A DNA stretch of 6,717 nt, taken from NCBI GenBank assembly GCA_900543975.1, contig UQTI01000093.1, positions 1-6,717 on the forward strand, given 5' to 3'. Positions 1-6,240 of this stretch are shown here, one piece after another. Under the pieces are notes generated by a model, which was given only the letters and a program-made list of their open reading frames with translations, was not told the DNA's origin and did no database searches. Each line of letters opens with the position of its first letter. The first letter of the stretch is position 1. Position numbers and translations under genes: made by a program. This DNA comes from an uncultured Prevotella sp. GTDB taxonomy: Bacteria > Bacteroidota > Bacteroidia > Bacteroidales > Bacteroidaceae.

Positions 1-150
1 GCTTTAAGACAAAACGCTTTAAGACAAAACGCTTTAAGACAAAACGCTTTAAGACAAAACGCTTTAAGACGGAACGCTTTAAGACGGAACGTTTAAAAAC
101 AGAAGGCTTAAAGACAAAACGCTTAAAGACGGAAGGGTTTAAAGACAATA
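1..150. repeat. 15-bp tandem repeat array (ten units, left end cut by window)
   Basis: Ten consecutive 15-bp units are visible. Units 1-4 (1-60) are identical copies of GCTTTAAGACAAAAC. Units 5-6 (61-90) are identical to each other and carry GG in place of AA. Units 7-10 (91-150) are increasingly diverged, and the last ends in GACAATA. Because unit 1 begins at base 1, the array probably continues to the left. Identity decays toward trxA, as expected if copies were added or homogenised on the far side. There are no unique spacers, so this is not a CRISPR array. No function is assigned. Confidence 0.95.
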
Positions 151-214
151 GAGACAATAGAGACAATTTCTTAGGCCAAAAACATGTGGTCAAGAAATTG
201 TCTTTATTGTCTCT
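150..214. repeat. Long inverted repeat (hairpin) downstream of trxA
   Basis: The 23-nt arm at 150-172 is complementary to 192-214 with a single T-G wobble (160 with 204). The intervening 19 nt can add a short inner stem (GGCCA at 174-178 against TGGTC at 187-191, one wobble, with A173 bulged). The left arm consists of 9-bp GAGACAATA-type direct repeats (151-168) that continue from the 15-bp array. On the plus strand the structure runs straight into a T-run (215-222), as in an intrinsic terminator. On the minus strand, the direction of trxA, the following bases are only moderately T-rich. It may be the 3' end signal of trxA or a terminator for a rightward transcript from outside the window; direction is unresolved. 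Confidence 0.7.
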
Positions 215-266
215 ATTTTTTTGCTGCTTTGCAGCTCTTGTCTCTTTTTTTGCTGCTTTGCAGCTC
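207..266. repeat. Tandem duplication with small palindromes, 3' of trxA
   Basis: The segment 207-237 is repeated immediately at 238-266. The two copies differ by a 2-nt shortening in the T-rich part. Each copy carries a TTGTCTCT start, a T-run, and the palindrome GCTGC-TTT-GCAGC (223-235 and 252-264) followed by TC. The TTGTCTCT segment matches the right arm of the neighbouring hairpin, so these elements appear to have grown from common material. The second copy ends 21 bp beyond the trxA stop codon. A further small inverted repeat (AGCTC at 262-266 against GAGCT at 281-285) sits directly after that stop. Confidence 0.8.
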
Positions 267-287
267 AAAAGTCTTTTCAGGAGCTTC

Positions 288-602
288 TTAAAGCAAGCTC
301 TCGAACAGTTCCTTCAGCTTGTTTTTAGGCAGGGCACCCACCTTCTTCTCTACCGGCTCACCGTTCTTGAAGAACAGCAGTGTGGGCACAGACATCACAC
401 CATAGGCGGCGGCAATGTCGTCATTCTCCTCAACGTCACACTTGCCTACAACGATCTTGCCGTCATACTCTTTTGCAAGCTCTGACACTACAGGACCCAA
501 CGCACGGCAGGGACCACACCATGTAGCCCAGAAGTCAACGACTAAGGGCAACTCACCATTTTTCAAACTCTCAAAGTTCTCTGCTGTAATTGTTACTTCC
601 AT
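288..602 (-). CDS. trxA: Thioredoxin
   Basis: This is a 104-residue thioredoxin, the usual length for a one-domain cytosolic TrxA. It reduces protein disulfides and is itself recycled by thioredoxin reductase. The redox motif WCGPC is at residues 28-32 (Cys29 and Cys32), preceded by the buried acidic residue Asp23 in VVDFWATW. The cis-proline is Pro73 in the SVPTLLFF strand, and the late glycine is Gly89. There is no signal peptide or lipobox, so it should act in the cytoplasm. An extra, non-catalytic cysteine (Cys55, in KCDVEEN) is visible. The ATG start gives the canonical family N-terminus; the leader is A-rich with no Shine-Dalgarno sequence, as is normal in Bacteroidota. It lies downstream of dnaE on the same strand across a 229-bp repeat-containing gap. 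I found no clear promoter of its own, so read-through from dnaE remains possible. Confidence 0.97.
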   Translation of the reverse strand: MEVTITAENFESLKNGELPLVVDFWATWCGPCRALGPVVSELAKEYDGKIVVGKCDVEENDDIAAAYGVMSVPTLLFFKNGEPVEKKVGALPKNKLKELFESLL

Positions 603-671
603 TTTTTCTTATTTTTATTGTTTTTTTTACTAAACTTTTGCAAGTGCATTATAAACAAATTTTCAAACGAC

Positions 672-725
672 AATTATCTCAAGCAAGAGTCATTGCCGAA
701 GGCGGCAACGCTTGCATGAGATAAC
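672..725. repeat. Interspersed hairpin repeat, copy 1 (between dnaE and trxA)
   Basis: This is an imperfect palindrome with two nested stems. The inner stem is perfect: TTGCCG (693-698), loop AAGG, CGGCAA (703-708). The outer stem pairs 674-687 (TTATCTCAAGCAAG) with 711-724 with one A-A mismatch. The left half recurs near the right edge of the window (6670-6703), so this is a dispersed REP-like family rather than a gene-specific signal. It begins 107 bp beyond the dnaE stop and could fold in the dnaE transcript as a terminator or 3' stabiliser, but no strong U-tract follows it on that strand. The remaining bases of the gap (603-671 and 726-793) are A+T-rich leader and unremarkable sequence with no supported gene. 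Confidence 0.85.
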
Positions 726-793
726 TTTCATTCATCTACGAGCAAATGTCATACCACAAACGAAAGCGTGGCATATTGGCAGACCTCTGCCGT

Positions 794-837
794 CCTACGC
801 TCTGCCACCTACTCGCCCTACGCTCTGCAACCTACTC
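794..837. repeat. 23-bp-period direct repeat across the dnaE stop codon
   Basis: CCTACGCTCTGC-C-ACCTACTC at 794-814 recurs at 817-837 with a single C to A change, separated by GC. The right copy contains the last codon and the stop of dnaE (minus strand GAG TAG), and the left copy duplicates that GAG TAG just downstream. This looks like a local duplication of the gene end. Confidence 0.85.
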
Positions 838-3800
838 ATTGATGACATAGCTCAGCGCCTCCTCCTCCTCAAGAAGCATCACGAGGTCGTTGACGATGTT
901 CACGCCCTTGGTCTTGGCATGCAAGCCCATATAGCCGCGACCGTCGGGCTGCTTCACTCTAAAGAGCAGTTCGGTGTTGCCGGGGTTTTCGTTTATAAGC
1001 GTTGTCAGGTTCTCTACAGTGACCTCCGACAGCGCTGTAGGGTCGATGTTTATCGTTATGCTACGCAGGTTTTTCTCCTTCACATCATTAAGATACGACA
1101 CCTTGTCTACGACAAAGTCGATGTAGCTGCTGCCCTGATATCTCTGCGACAGCAATATCTCAACAAAGACCGAGCTTCCAATCAAGAACTTGCTGTTAAC
1201 CTTACCCCAGTCATCGCCAAAGATAGCGAGCTCACCAGGGCCTTCATAATCTTCAATGGTTACAATGCCATAAGCGTTGCCGTTCTTTGAGAAGCCGCTA
1301 CGCACGCCTGTCACAACGCCACCCACGGTCACACGGCCACCTTTCTTGAACAGCTCCTGCTTGTCACCCAGCTCCTTGCAATGGGTGTTGCAGAGATTGG
1401 CGAGCACAATGCGGTAGTCGTCGAGTGGATGTCCCGAGATGTAGATGCCCACGAGGTCACGCTCCTTGTTCAGACGCTCTATGGCGCTCCACCCCTCAGC
1501 CTGAGGCACAGGCGGCGTGGACACGATGACAGAATCGAGATCGCCGAAGAGCGAATTGCGTGCCTCTGCCTGCTCTGCCTGGTAGAGCTGTCCGTAGCGT
1601 ATCAGCGTGTCGAGGAACACGTCGCCCTTGCTGTTGACACCAAAATATTGCTCGCGCTTTATGCCGAAGTTGTCGAAACCGCCGCTGAGCGCCAAGCTCT
1701 CAAACGCCTTACGGTTGACGGCTGACAGGTTGACACGCTGGGCAAACTCGAAGATGGTCTTATAAGGGCCGTTCTTCTCTCGCTCGTTGATGATGGCCTG
1801 TGCCGCAGCGTCGCCCATGCCCTTGATGGCAGCGAGTCCGAAGCGCACCTCACCCTTCTTGTTGGCACTAAACTTCTGCCAACTCTCGTTCACGTCAGGA
1901 CCAAGACATTTTATGCCCATGTTCTTACACTCGCTCATGAGCTTCGTGATCTTGCCGATGTCGTTAAGGCATCGGCTCATGTTGCCAGCCATAAACTCGG
2001 CAGGATAATGGGCCTTTAGATAAGCGGTCTGGTAAGACACCCACGAATAGCAGGTGGCGTGCGACTTGTTGAAGGCGTAAGAAGCAAACTTCTCCCAGTC
2101 GGCCCATATCTTCGCCAGCACCTTCGGGTCATGGCCGTTGGCCTGTCCGCCCGCAATAAACTTAGGCTTCATGGCATCAACGATGTCTTTCTTCTTCTTA
2201 CCCATGGCCTTACGCAAGGCATCGCTCTCGCCACGGGTGAAGTTGGCAAGCTGTCGCGACAAGAGCATCACCTGCTCCTGATAGACGGTGATGCCGTAGG
2301 TGTCCTTCAGATATTTCTCCATGCAGGGGATGTCATATTTAATTTCCTCCTTGCCGTTCTTACGCGCAATAAACTGCGGGATATAGTCCATTGGTCCCGG
2401 ACGGTAGAGGGCGTTCATGGCAATGAGATCCTCGAAGACCGTGGGGTGCAGCTCACGCAGATATTTCTGCATGCCCGCCGACTCAAACTGGAACGTTCCC
2501 ACCGTCCGTCCCTCCTGATAGAGCTTGAACGTCATCTCGTCATCTATAGGTATGGTGTCGAGGTCAAGGGTGAAGCCATGCGTTATCTTGATGTTCTCCA
2601 CAGTCTCCTTCATGATAGAGAGCGTTGAGAGACCGAGAAAGTCCATCTTGATAAGACCCGTCTCCTCGATGACGTGTCCGTCATATTGTGTGGCGAGCAG
2701 CTTGTGACCGGGATCACTCTTGTCGTCGGCTGTCGACACCGGCACCCAGTCGCTGATGGCATCGCGGCAGATGATGGTGCCGCAGGCGTGTATGCCCGTT
2801 CCGCGCACCGTGCCCTCAAGCATCTTGGCATATTTTATGGTGTTGGCGAGCTTTGTGTCACTGCTTGCCTCGGCGTCACGCAGCTCAGGCACACACTTTA
2901 TGGCGTTGGGCAGGTTCATCTTCAAGCCATCGGGCAGCTTGTCGGGGATGGCCTTGCAGAGAGCGTTGGAGGTAGACAGTTCCAGCTTCTCCACACGCGC
3001 CACATCCTTTATCGAGTTTTTCGTCGCCATGGTGCCATAGGTGATGATGTGCGCCACCTTGTCGTGACCATACTTGTCCTCCACCCATTCGAGCACACGT
3101 CCGCGACCATCGTCGTCAAAGTCGGTGTCGATATCAGGGAGCGAGATACGGTCGGGGTTAAGGAAACGTTCGAACAGCAGGTCATATTTCATCGGGTCTA
3201 TTTTCGTGATGCCCAGACAGTAGGCCACCACCGAACCGGCGGCAGAGCCACGTCCCGGACCCACCATCACGCCCAGCTCATCCCGTGCCGAGTTGATAAA
3301 GTCTTGCACGATAAGGAAGTAGCCGGGGAAACCCATAGTCTTCATGATGTGCAGCTCAAACTTAACGCGGTCAGCCACATCTTGGGGTAAGGGGTCGCCA
3401 TAAAGCCTCTTGGCACCGTCATAGGCAAGCTTCGCCAGATAGTCGGCCTCAAACTTTATGCGGTACAGCTTGTCGATGCCACCCAGATGCTTGATCTTCT
3501 TGTCTGCCTCCTCCTTGGGCAGCGGGTTCTCGCCGTTCTCATCGGTCGTAAACTCGCGGTAGAGATCCTCTGGCGAGTGGGTGCGGCGGGTGTCTTCCTC
3601 CGTTCCAAACTCAGCAGGGATGGGGAAGAACGGCATTATTGGCGGGTGGTCAATGCTGTAGGTCTCCACCTTGTTCAAGACGTCGAGCGTGTTGCTAAGC
3701 GCCTCAGGCACATCGGCAAACACCTCGTTCATCTCCTGACGCGTCTTGAACCACTCCTGCTTTGAGTAGAGCATACGCGTGGGGTCGTCAAGGTCCTTGC

Positions 3801-4545
3801 CCGTGGCAAGACACAACAGGTGGTCGTGGGCCTCGGCGTTATCCTTGTCCACGAAGTGGGAGTCGTTCGTACACACCAGCTTGATGCCATACTCCTTCGC
3901 CAGCTCAATGAGCACCTTGTTGGCCTTCTGTTGCAGAGGGAACGTCTCGCGGTTGGCACGCAGCGTGGGGTCTTTCACCTCATGTCGCTGAAGCTCCAGA
4001 TAATAGTCGTCGCCAAACACGCGGTGGTACCACTCTATCGCCTCGCGCGCACCCTCAATGTCGCCGTTGAGAATCTTCTTGGGCACCTCACCCGCGATGC
4101 AGGCAGAGCACACAATGAGATCCTCATGATATTTCTCCAGGTCCTCACGATCCGTACGAGGACGCATGTAATAGCCGTCGACCCACGCACGCGACACCAG
4201 TTTTATAAGGTTCTTATAGCCATGATAGTTTTTGGCGAGCACAATGAGGTGGTAGCCACCCATGTCGCCATGCTCCTTCACCTTATCCTCCTTGCGGTGG
4301 TGAGCCACATACATCTCGCAGCCAAATATAGGTTTGAACGGCTCCTTACCCTCTTTCTTGAGCTTGCCGTTCACCTTATTGCAATAATTGAAAAACTCTT
4401 TTATGCCGAACATGTTGCCATGATCGGTTATGGCCATGCCTTTCATGCCGTCGGCAATGGCCTTGTCGACGAGTTTCTGCACACTCGACTGTCCGTCCAG
4501 TAACGAGTAGTAGGTGTGCACATGCAAATGAACAAAATCTTCCAT
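832..4545 (-). CDS. dnaE: DNA polymerase III alpha subunit (replicative polymerase)
   Basis: This 1237-residue C-family polymerase extends DNA at the replication fork in the holoenzyme with the beta clamp and clamp loader. The N-terminal PHP domain (about 1-290) has HLHVH (6-10), DHGNMFG (41-47), GCEMYV (75-80) and TNDSH (226-230). The palm holds GPGRGSAAGS (429-438) and the catalytic aspartates in PDIDTDF (Asp471, Asp473) and KMDFLGL (Asp635). A helix-hairpin-helix-like segment (about 943-961) and an OB fold (about 1069-1132) follow. The segment RNSLFG (996-1001) lies where the internal clamp-binding motif is expected. All nine PHP metal-ligand positions appear kept (His8, His10, Asp17, His42, Glu77, His99, Cys149, Asp228, His230), suggesting an intrinsic 3'-5' proofreading exonuclease, as in Mycobacterium DnaE1. 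The length is normal and the frame intact. The ATG start places the PHP motif at the correct distance from the N-terminus. It is transcribed divergently from psd. Confidence 0.98.
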   Translation of the reverse strand: MEDFVHLHVHTYYSLLDGQSSVQKLVDKAIADGMKGMAITDHGNMFGIKEFFNYCNKVNGKLKKEGKEPFKPIFGCEMYVAHHRKEDKVKEHGDMGGYHLIVLAKNYHGYKNLIKLVSRAWVDGYYMRPRTDREDLEKYHEDLIVCSACIAGEVPKKILNGDIEGAREAIEWYHRVFGDDYYLELQRHEVKDPTLRANRETFPLQQKANKVLIELAKEYGIKLVCTNDSHFVDKDNAEAHDHLLCLATGKDLDDPTRMLYSKQEWFKTRQEMNEVFADVPEALSNTLDVLNKVETYSIDHPPIMPFFPIPAEFGTEEDTRRTHSPEDLYREFTTDENGENPLPKEEADKKIKHLGGIDKLYRIKFEADYLAKLAYDGAKRLYGDPLPQDVADRVKFELHIMKTMGFPGYFLIVQDFINSARDELGVMVGPGRGSAAGSVVAYCLGITKIDPMKYDLLFERFLNPDRISLPDIDTDFDDDGRGRVLEWVEDKYGHDKVAHIITYGTMATKNSIKDVARVEKLELSTSNALCKAIPDKLPDGLKMNLPNAIKCVPELRDAEASSDTKLANTIKYAKMLEGTVRGTGIHACGTIICRDAISDWVPVSTADDKSDPGHKLLATQYDGHVIEETGLIKMDFLGLSTLSIMKETVENIKITHGFTLDLDTIPIDDEMTFKLYQEGRTVGTFQFESAGMQKYLRELHPTVFEDLIAMNALYRPGPMDYIPQFIARKNGKEEIKYDIPCMEKYLKDTYGITVYQEQVMLLSRQLANFTRGESDALRKAMGKKKKDIVDAMKPKFIAGGQANGHDPKVLAKIWADWEKFASYAFNKSHATCYSWVSYQTAYLKAHYPAEFMAGNMSRCLNDIGKITKLMSECKNMGIKCLGPDVNESWQKFSANKKGEVRFGLAAIKGMGDAAAQAIINEREKNGPYKTIFEFAQRVNLSAVNRKAFESLALSGGFDNFGIKREQYFGVNSKGDVFLDTLIRYGQLYQAEQAEARNSLFGDLDSVIVSTPPVPQAEGWSAIERLNKERDLVGIYISGHPLDDYRIVLANLCNTHCKELGDKQELFKKGGRVTVGGVVTGVRSGFSKNGNAYGIVTIEDYEGPGELAIFGDDWGKVNSKFLIGSSVFVEILLSQRYQGSSYIDFVVDKVSYLNDVKEKNLRSITINIDPTALSEVTVENLTTLINENPGNTELLFRVKQPDGRGYMGLHAKTKGVNIVNDLVMLLEEEEALSYVINE

Positions 4546-4585
4546 TAAATGAAAAGTGTAATAAAAAAAAGTGCGTTTGGGCTTT

Positions 4586-4617
4586 CAAAGTTATACTTAA
4601 TATTCGATATATGCAAA
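4586..4617 (-). promoter_or_regulatory. Bacteroidota-type promoter of dnaE
   Basis: On the minus strand, TTTG (4617-4614) is followed after exactly 20 bp by TAACTTTG (4593-4586). This is a full match to the Bacteroidota -33 TTTG / -7 TAnnTTTG consensus. It places transcription initiation a few bases further on, giving a short 5' leader of roughly 30-40 nt before the dnaE ATG at 4545. Confidence 0.8.
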
Positions 4618-4633
4618 AGAAGCCATGCTTTTT

Positions 4634-4665
4634 TTTGCGAGATAAGCAAAAAACCTTTACCTTTG
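4634..4665 (+). promoter_or_regulatory. Bacteroidota-type promoter of the psd-pssA operon
   Basis: TTTG (4634-4637) and TACCTTTG (4658-4665) are separated by 20 bp, matching the TTTG / TAnnTTTG consensus. The psd ATG is 26 bp beyond the -7 element, so the leader is only about 20 nt. The -33 boxes of this promoter and of the divergent dnaE promoter are 16 bp apart, so the two do not overlap but could compete for, or share, factors bound between them. Confidence 0.8.
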
Positions 4666-4691
4666 CAAAAGAATAATCCTAACCGACTACT

Positions 4692-5384
4692 ATGATTAAA
4701 AATATAAAGAAATTTAAGAAGATACGCCTACATCGTGAAGGAACCGACACACTTGTCTACGGCTTCATTGTCATAGCAGCCATTGCTCTGCTTCTTTGGC
4801 GTTTCATCGACAACAAAGTGCCTTTCTGGTGTTTCATGGCTGTGATGGGCACGGTGTACGCCATTGTTATCAACTTCTTCCGCTGTCCTGTGCGCTATTT
4901 CCCGCAAGAGGACACCGACAAGATTGTCGTGGCGCCTGCCGACGGACGCGTGGTTGTGATAGAAGAGGTGGAGGAGAACGAATATTTCCACGACAAGCGT
5001 CTGATGGTAAGTATTTTCATGAGCCTGTTCAACGTTCATGCCAACTGGTTCCCCGTTGACGGCAAGGTAAAGTTTGTGCATCACAAGAACGGCAATTTCC
5101 ATAAGGCATGGCTGCCCAAGGCCAGCGAGGAGAACGAGCATGCCGACGTGATGATCACCACGCCCGATGGTGTCGACATACTGTGCCGACAGATTGCAGG
5201 AGCTGTGGCACGCCGCATCGTGACCTACGCCAAGGACGGCGAAGACTGTTACATTGACGAGCACCTGGGCTTCATCAAGTTTGGCTCACGCGTCGATGTG
5301 TACCTGCCTCTCGGCACCGAGGTGTGCGTGAAGATGGGCCAGGCCACAACAGGCGACCAGACGGTCATTGCCAAACTGAAGTAA
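4692..5384 (+). CDS. psd: Phosphatidylserine decarboxylase, short form
   Basis: This 230-residue proenzyme is of the short Psd class. It decarboxylates phosphatidylserine to phosphatidylethanolamine at the cytoplasmic membrane. The mature enzyme forms by self-cleavage at the Gly-Ser bond in FGSR (Gly198-Ser199). Ser199 becomes the pyruvoyl group of the small alpha chain (199-230), and residues 1-198 form the beta chain. Other family blocks seen are APADGRV (81-87, with Asp84) and FNVHANWFPVDG (113-124, with His116), likely members of the Asp-His-Ser self-processing triad. Two hydrophobic segments (about 21-38 and 44-63) should anchor the protein; the N-terminus is basic. The ATG start is the first in frame after a strong promoter, with no Shine-Dalgarno sequence. 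pssA, whose product is the substrate of this enzyme, follows after 16 bp, so the pair is almost certainly co-transcribed. Archaetidylserine decarboxylase activity is the main alternative in this subfamily, but a bacterial pssA partner argues for phosphatidylserine. Confidence 0.96.
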   Translation: MIKNIKKFKKIRLHREGTDTLVYGFIVIAAIALLLWRFIDNKVPFWCFMAVMGTVYAIVINFFRCPVRYFPQEDTDKIVVAPADGRVVVIEEVEENEYFHDKRLMVSIFMSLFNVHANWFPVDGKVKFVHHKNGNFHKAWLPKASEENEHADVMITTPDGVDILCRQIAGAVARRIVTYAKDGEDCYIDEHLGFIKFGSRVDVYLPLGTEVCVKMGQATTGDQTVIAKLK

Positions 5385-5400
5385 AAAAATAAAGAAAAAA

Positions 5401-6111
5401 ATGTTCAACGCAATTAAGAAAATTATTCCCAACACCCTAACATGTCTAAACCTCATGTCGGGGTGCGTGGCCACCTACTTCGCTTTCCAAGGCGAAGCAC
5501 AAATGGCCTTGCTGTGGATTATCGTAGGTGCAGCGTTCGACTTCTTCGACGGCATGAGCGCACGCCTGCTTAAGGTGTCGTCGCCCATAGGCAAGGAGCT
5601 CGACTCGCTTGCTGACGATGTGACCTTCGGCGTGGCACCTGCAACAATAATCTTTGCCCAGTTGAGCGTCATGGAATATCCCGCAGCCATAGAGTGTCTG
5701 CGCCCTATCCTACCCTTCTTCGCCTTTGTCGTGGCAGCATTCTCTGCCTTGCGACTGGCAAAGTTTAACCTCGATGAACGCCAGACGACCTCGTTCATAG
5801 GCTTGCCGACACCTGCCAACGCCCTCTTCTGGGGCTCACTGCTTGCCACACATAACGACTGGTTTGAAGGCTCCGCTTACATGCTGCCCGTCATGTTCGT
5901 CATGATTGTGCTGTCGAGCTGGCTCTTGATCTGCGAGCTGCCGATGTTTGCCCTCAAGTTCAAACACTGGGGATGGAAAGGCAACGAGGTGAAGTATAGC
6001 TTCGCCATCGCTTCTGTTCTTGCCATCGTCATCTTCGGACCGCTCACAAGCTTCTGGGGCATCATCCTGGCTTATATCGTGGTGTCGGGAGTTTTAAAGG
6101 TAAAAAAGTAA
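5401..6111 (+). CDS. pssA: CDP-diacylglycerol-serine O-phosphatidyltransferase (PS synthase)
   Basis: This 236-residue integral membrane enzyme transfers phosphatidyl from CDP-diacylglycerol to L-serine, making phosphatidylserine and CMP. The CDP-alcohol phosphotransferase signature D-x2-DG-x2-AR-x8-G-x3-D-x3-D is complete: Asp47, Asp50-Gly51, Ala54-Arg55, Gly64, Asp68, Asp72; these acidic residues bind the divalent metals. The N-terminal IPNTLTCLNLMSG and the later SALRLAKFN (115-123) are typical of the Bacillus-type (type II) PssA rather than the E. coli phospholipase-D-like enzyme. Several hydrophobic helices are evident (about 35-49, 75-90, 103-119, 160-178, 198-213 and 216-232). The ATG follows psd by 16 bp of A-rich sequence, suggesting a shared transcript. 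The C-terminus is lysine-rich (VLKVKK) because the last codons and stop lie inside an 8-bp tandem repeat that continues past the gene. Confidence 0.96.
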   Translation: MFNAIKKIIPNTLTCLNLMSGCVATYFAFQGEAQMALLWIIVGAAFDFFDGMSARLLKVSSPIGKELDSLADDVTFGVAPATIIFAQLSVMEYPAAIECLRPILPFFAFVVAAFSALRLAKFNLDERQTTSFIGLPTPANALFWGSLLATHNDWFEGSAYMLPVMFVMIVLSSWLLICELPMFALKFKHWGWKGNEVKYSFAIASVLAIVIFGPLTSFWGIILAYIVVSGVLKVKK

Positions 6112-6138
6112 AAAGGTAAAAAGGTAAAAAGGTAAAAA
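6099..6138. repeat. 8-bp tandem repeat (GGTAAAAA) spanning the pssA stop codon
   Basis: Three exact GGTAAAAA units lie at 6115-6138. Two imperfect units (GGTAAAAAA at 6099-6107 and GTAAAAA at 6108-6114) precede them. The TAA stop of pssA (6109-6111) is within the second imperfect unit. Confidence 0.85.
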
Positions 6139-6142
6139 AAAA

Positions 6143-6193
6143 GGCTTCGCCGAGATGGAGGCTTTGCTGAGATAAAATGGAAAAGGCTTCGCC
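6143..6193. repeat. GGCTTCGCC-type short repeats between pssA and the DUF4834-like gene
   Basis: GGCTTCGCCGAGAT (6143-6156) recurs as GGCTTTGCTGAGAT (6160-6173) with two C to T changes, and partly as GGCTTCGCC (6185-6193). Each copy can form a tiny stem (GGC with GCC, or GGC with GCT through a G-U pair). Repeats of this appearance are, from recollection, frequent in Prevotella-type intergenic regions. They fill most of the 129-bp gap (6112-6240). I found no convincing TAnnTTTG promoter for the next gene; the best partial match is GATCTTTG at 6205-6212, without a well-spaced TTTG. Confidence 0.75.
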
Positions 6194-6240
6194 ATTACCT
6201 AAGAGATCTTTGTTTGTAAAACTTGCTGTGTGAGAATAAT

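Noticed and set aside
1..150. CRISPR array
   Set aside because: The units are contiguous 15-bp repeats without unique spacers, and no cas genes are present.
186..485. Plus-strand open frame (99 codons) overlapping trxA antisense
   Set aside because: It begins in repeat sequence and then reads the complement of a highly conserved thioredoxin gene. The product is low-complexity and resembles no family I know.
751..774. Small stem (751-757 with 768-774) downstream of dnaE as a terminator
   Set aside because: It has only seven pairs with one wobble, no following U-tract on the dnaE strand, and could easily be chance.
712..1290. Long plus-strand open frame antisense to the end of dnaE
   Set aside because: dnaE is intact and strongly conserved on the other strand. 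The antisense protein has no recognisable domain, and the frame starts inside the 672-725 repeat.
2059..3390. Two plus-strand open frames (2059-2628 and 2674-3390) antisense to dnaE
   Set aside because: They are mirror frames produced by dnaE codon bias; the translations look compositionally unnatural and have no motif.
3820..4503. 227-codon plus-strand open frame antisense to the PHP region of dnaE
   Set aside because: It is a shadow of the conserved PHP domain coding sequence, with no independent promoter or domain evidence.
4728..5264. 178-codon minus-strand open frame opposite psd
   Set aside because: psd is complete, with its Gly-Ser processing site and conserved blocks, on the plus strand; the opposite frame shows no family features.
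6223..6240. TTG start giving a longer DUF4834-like protein
   Set aside because: It would add a short polar stretch before the membrane helix. The ATG at 6241 fits the expected N-terminus better.
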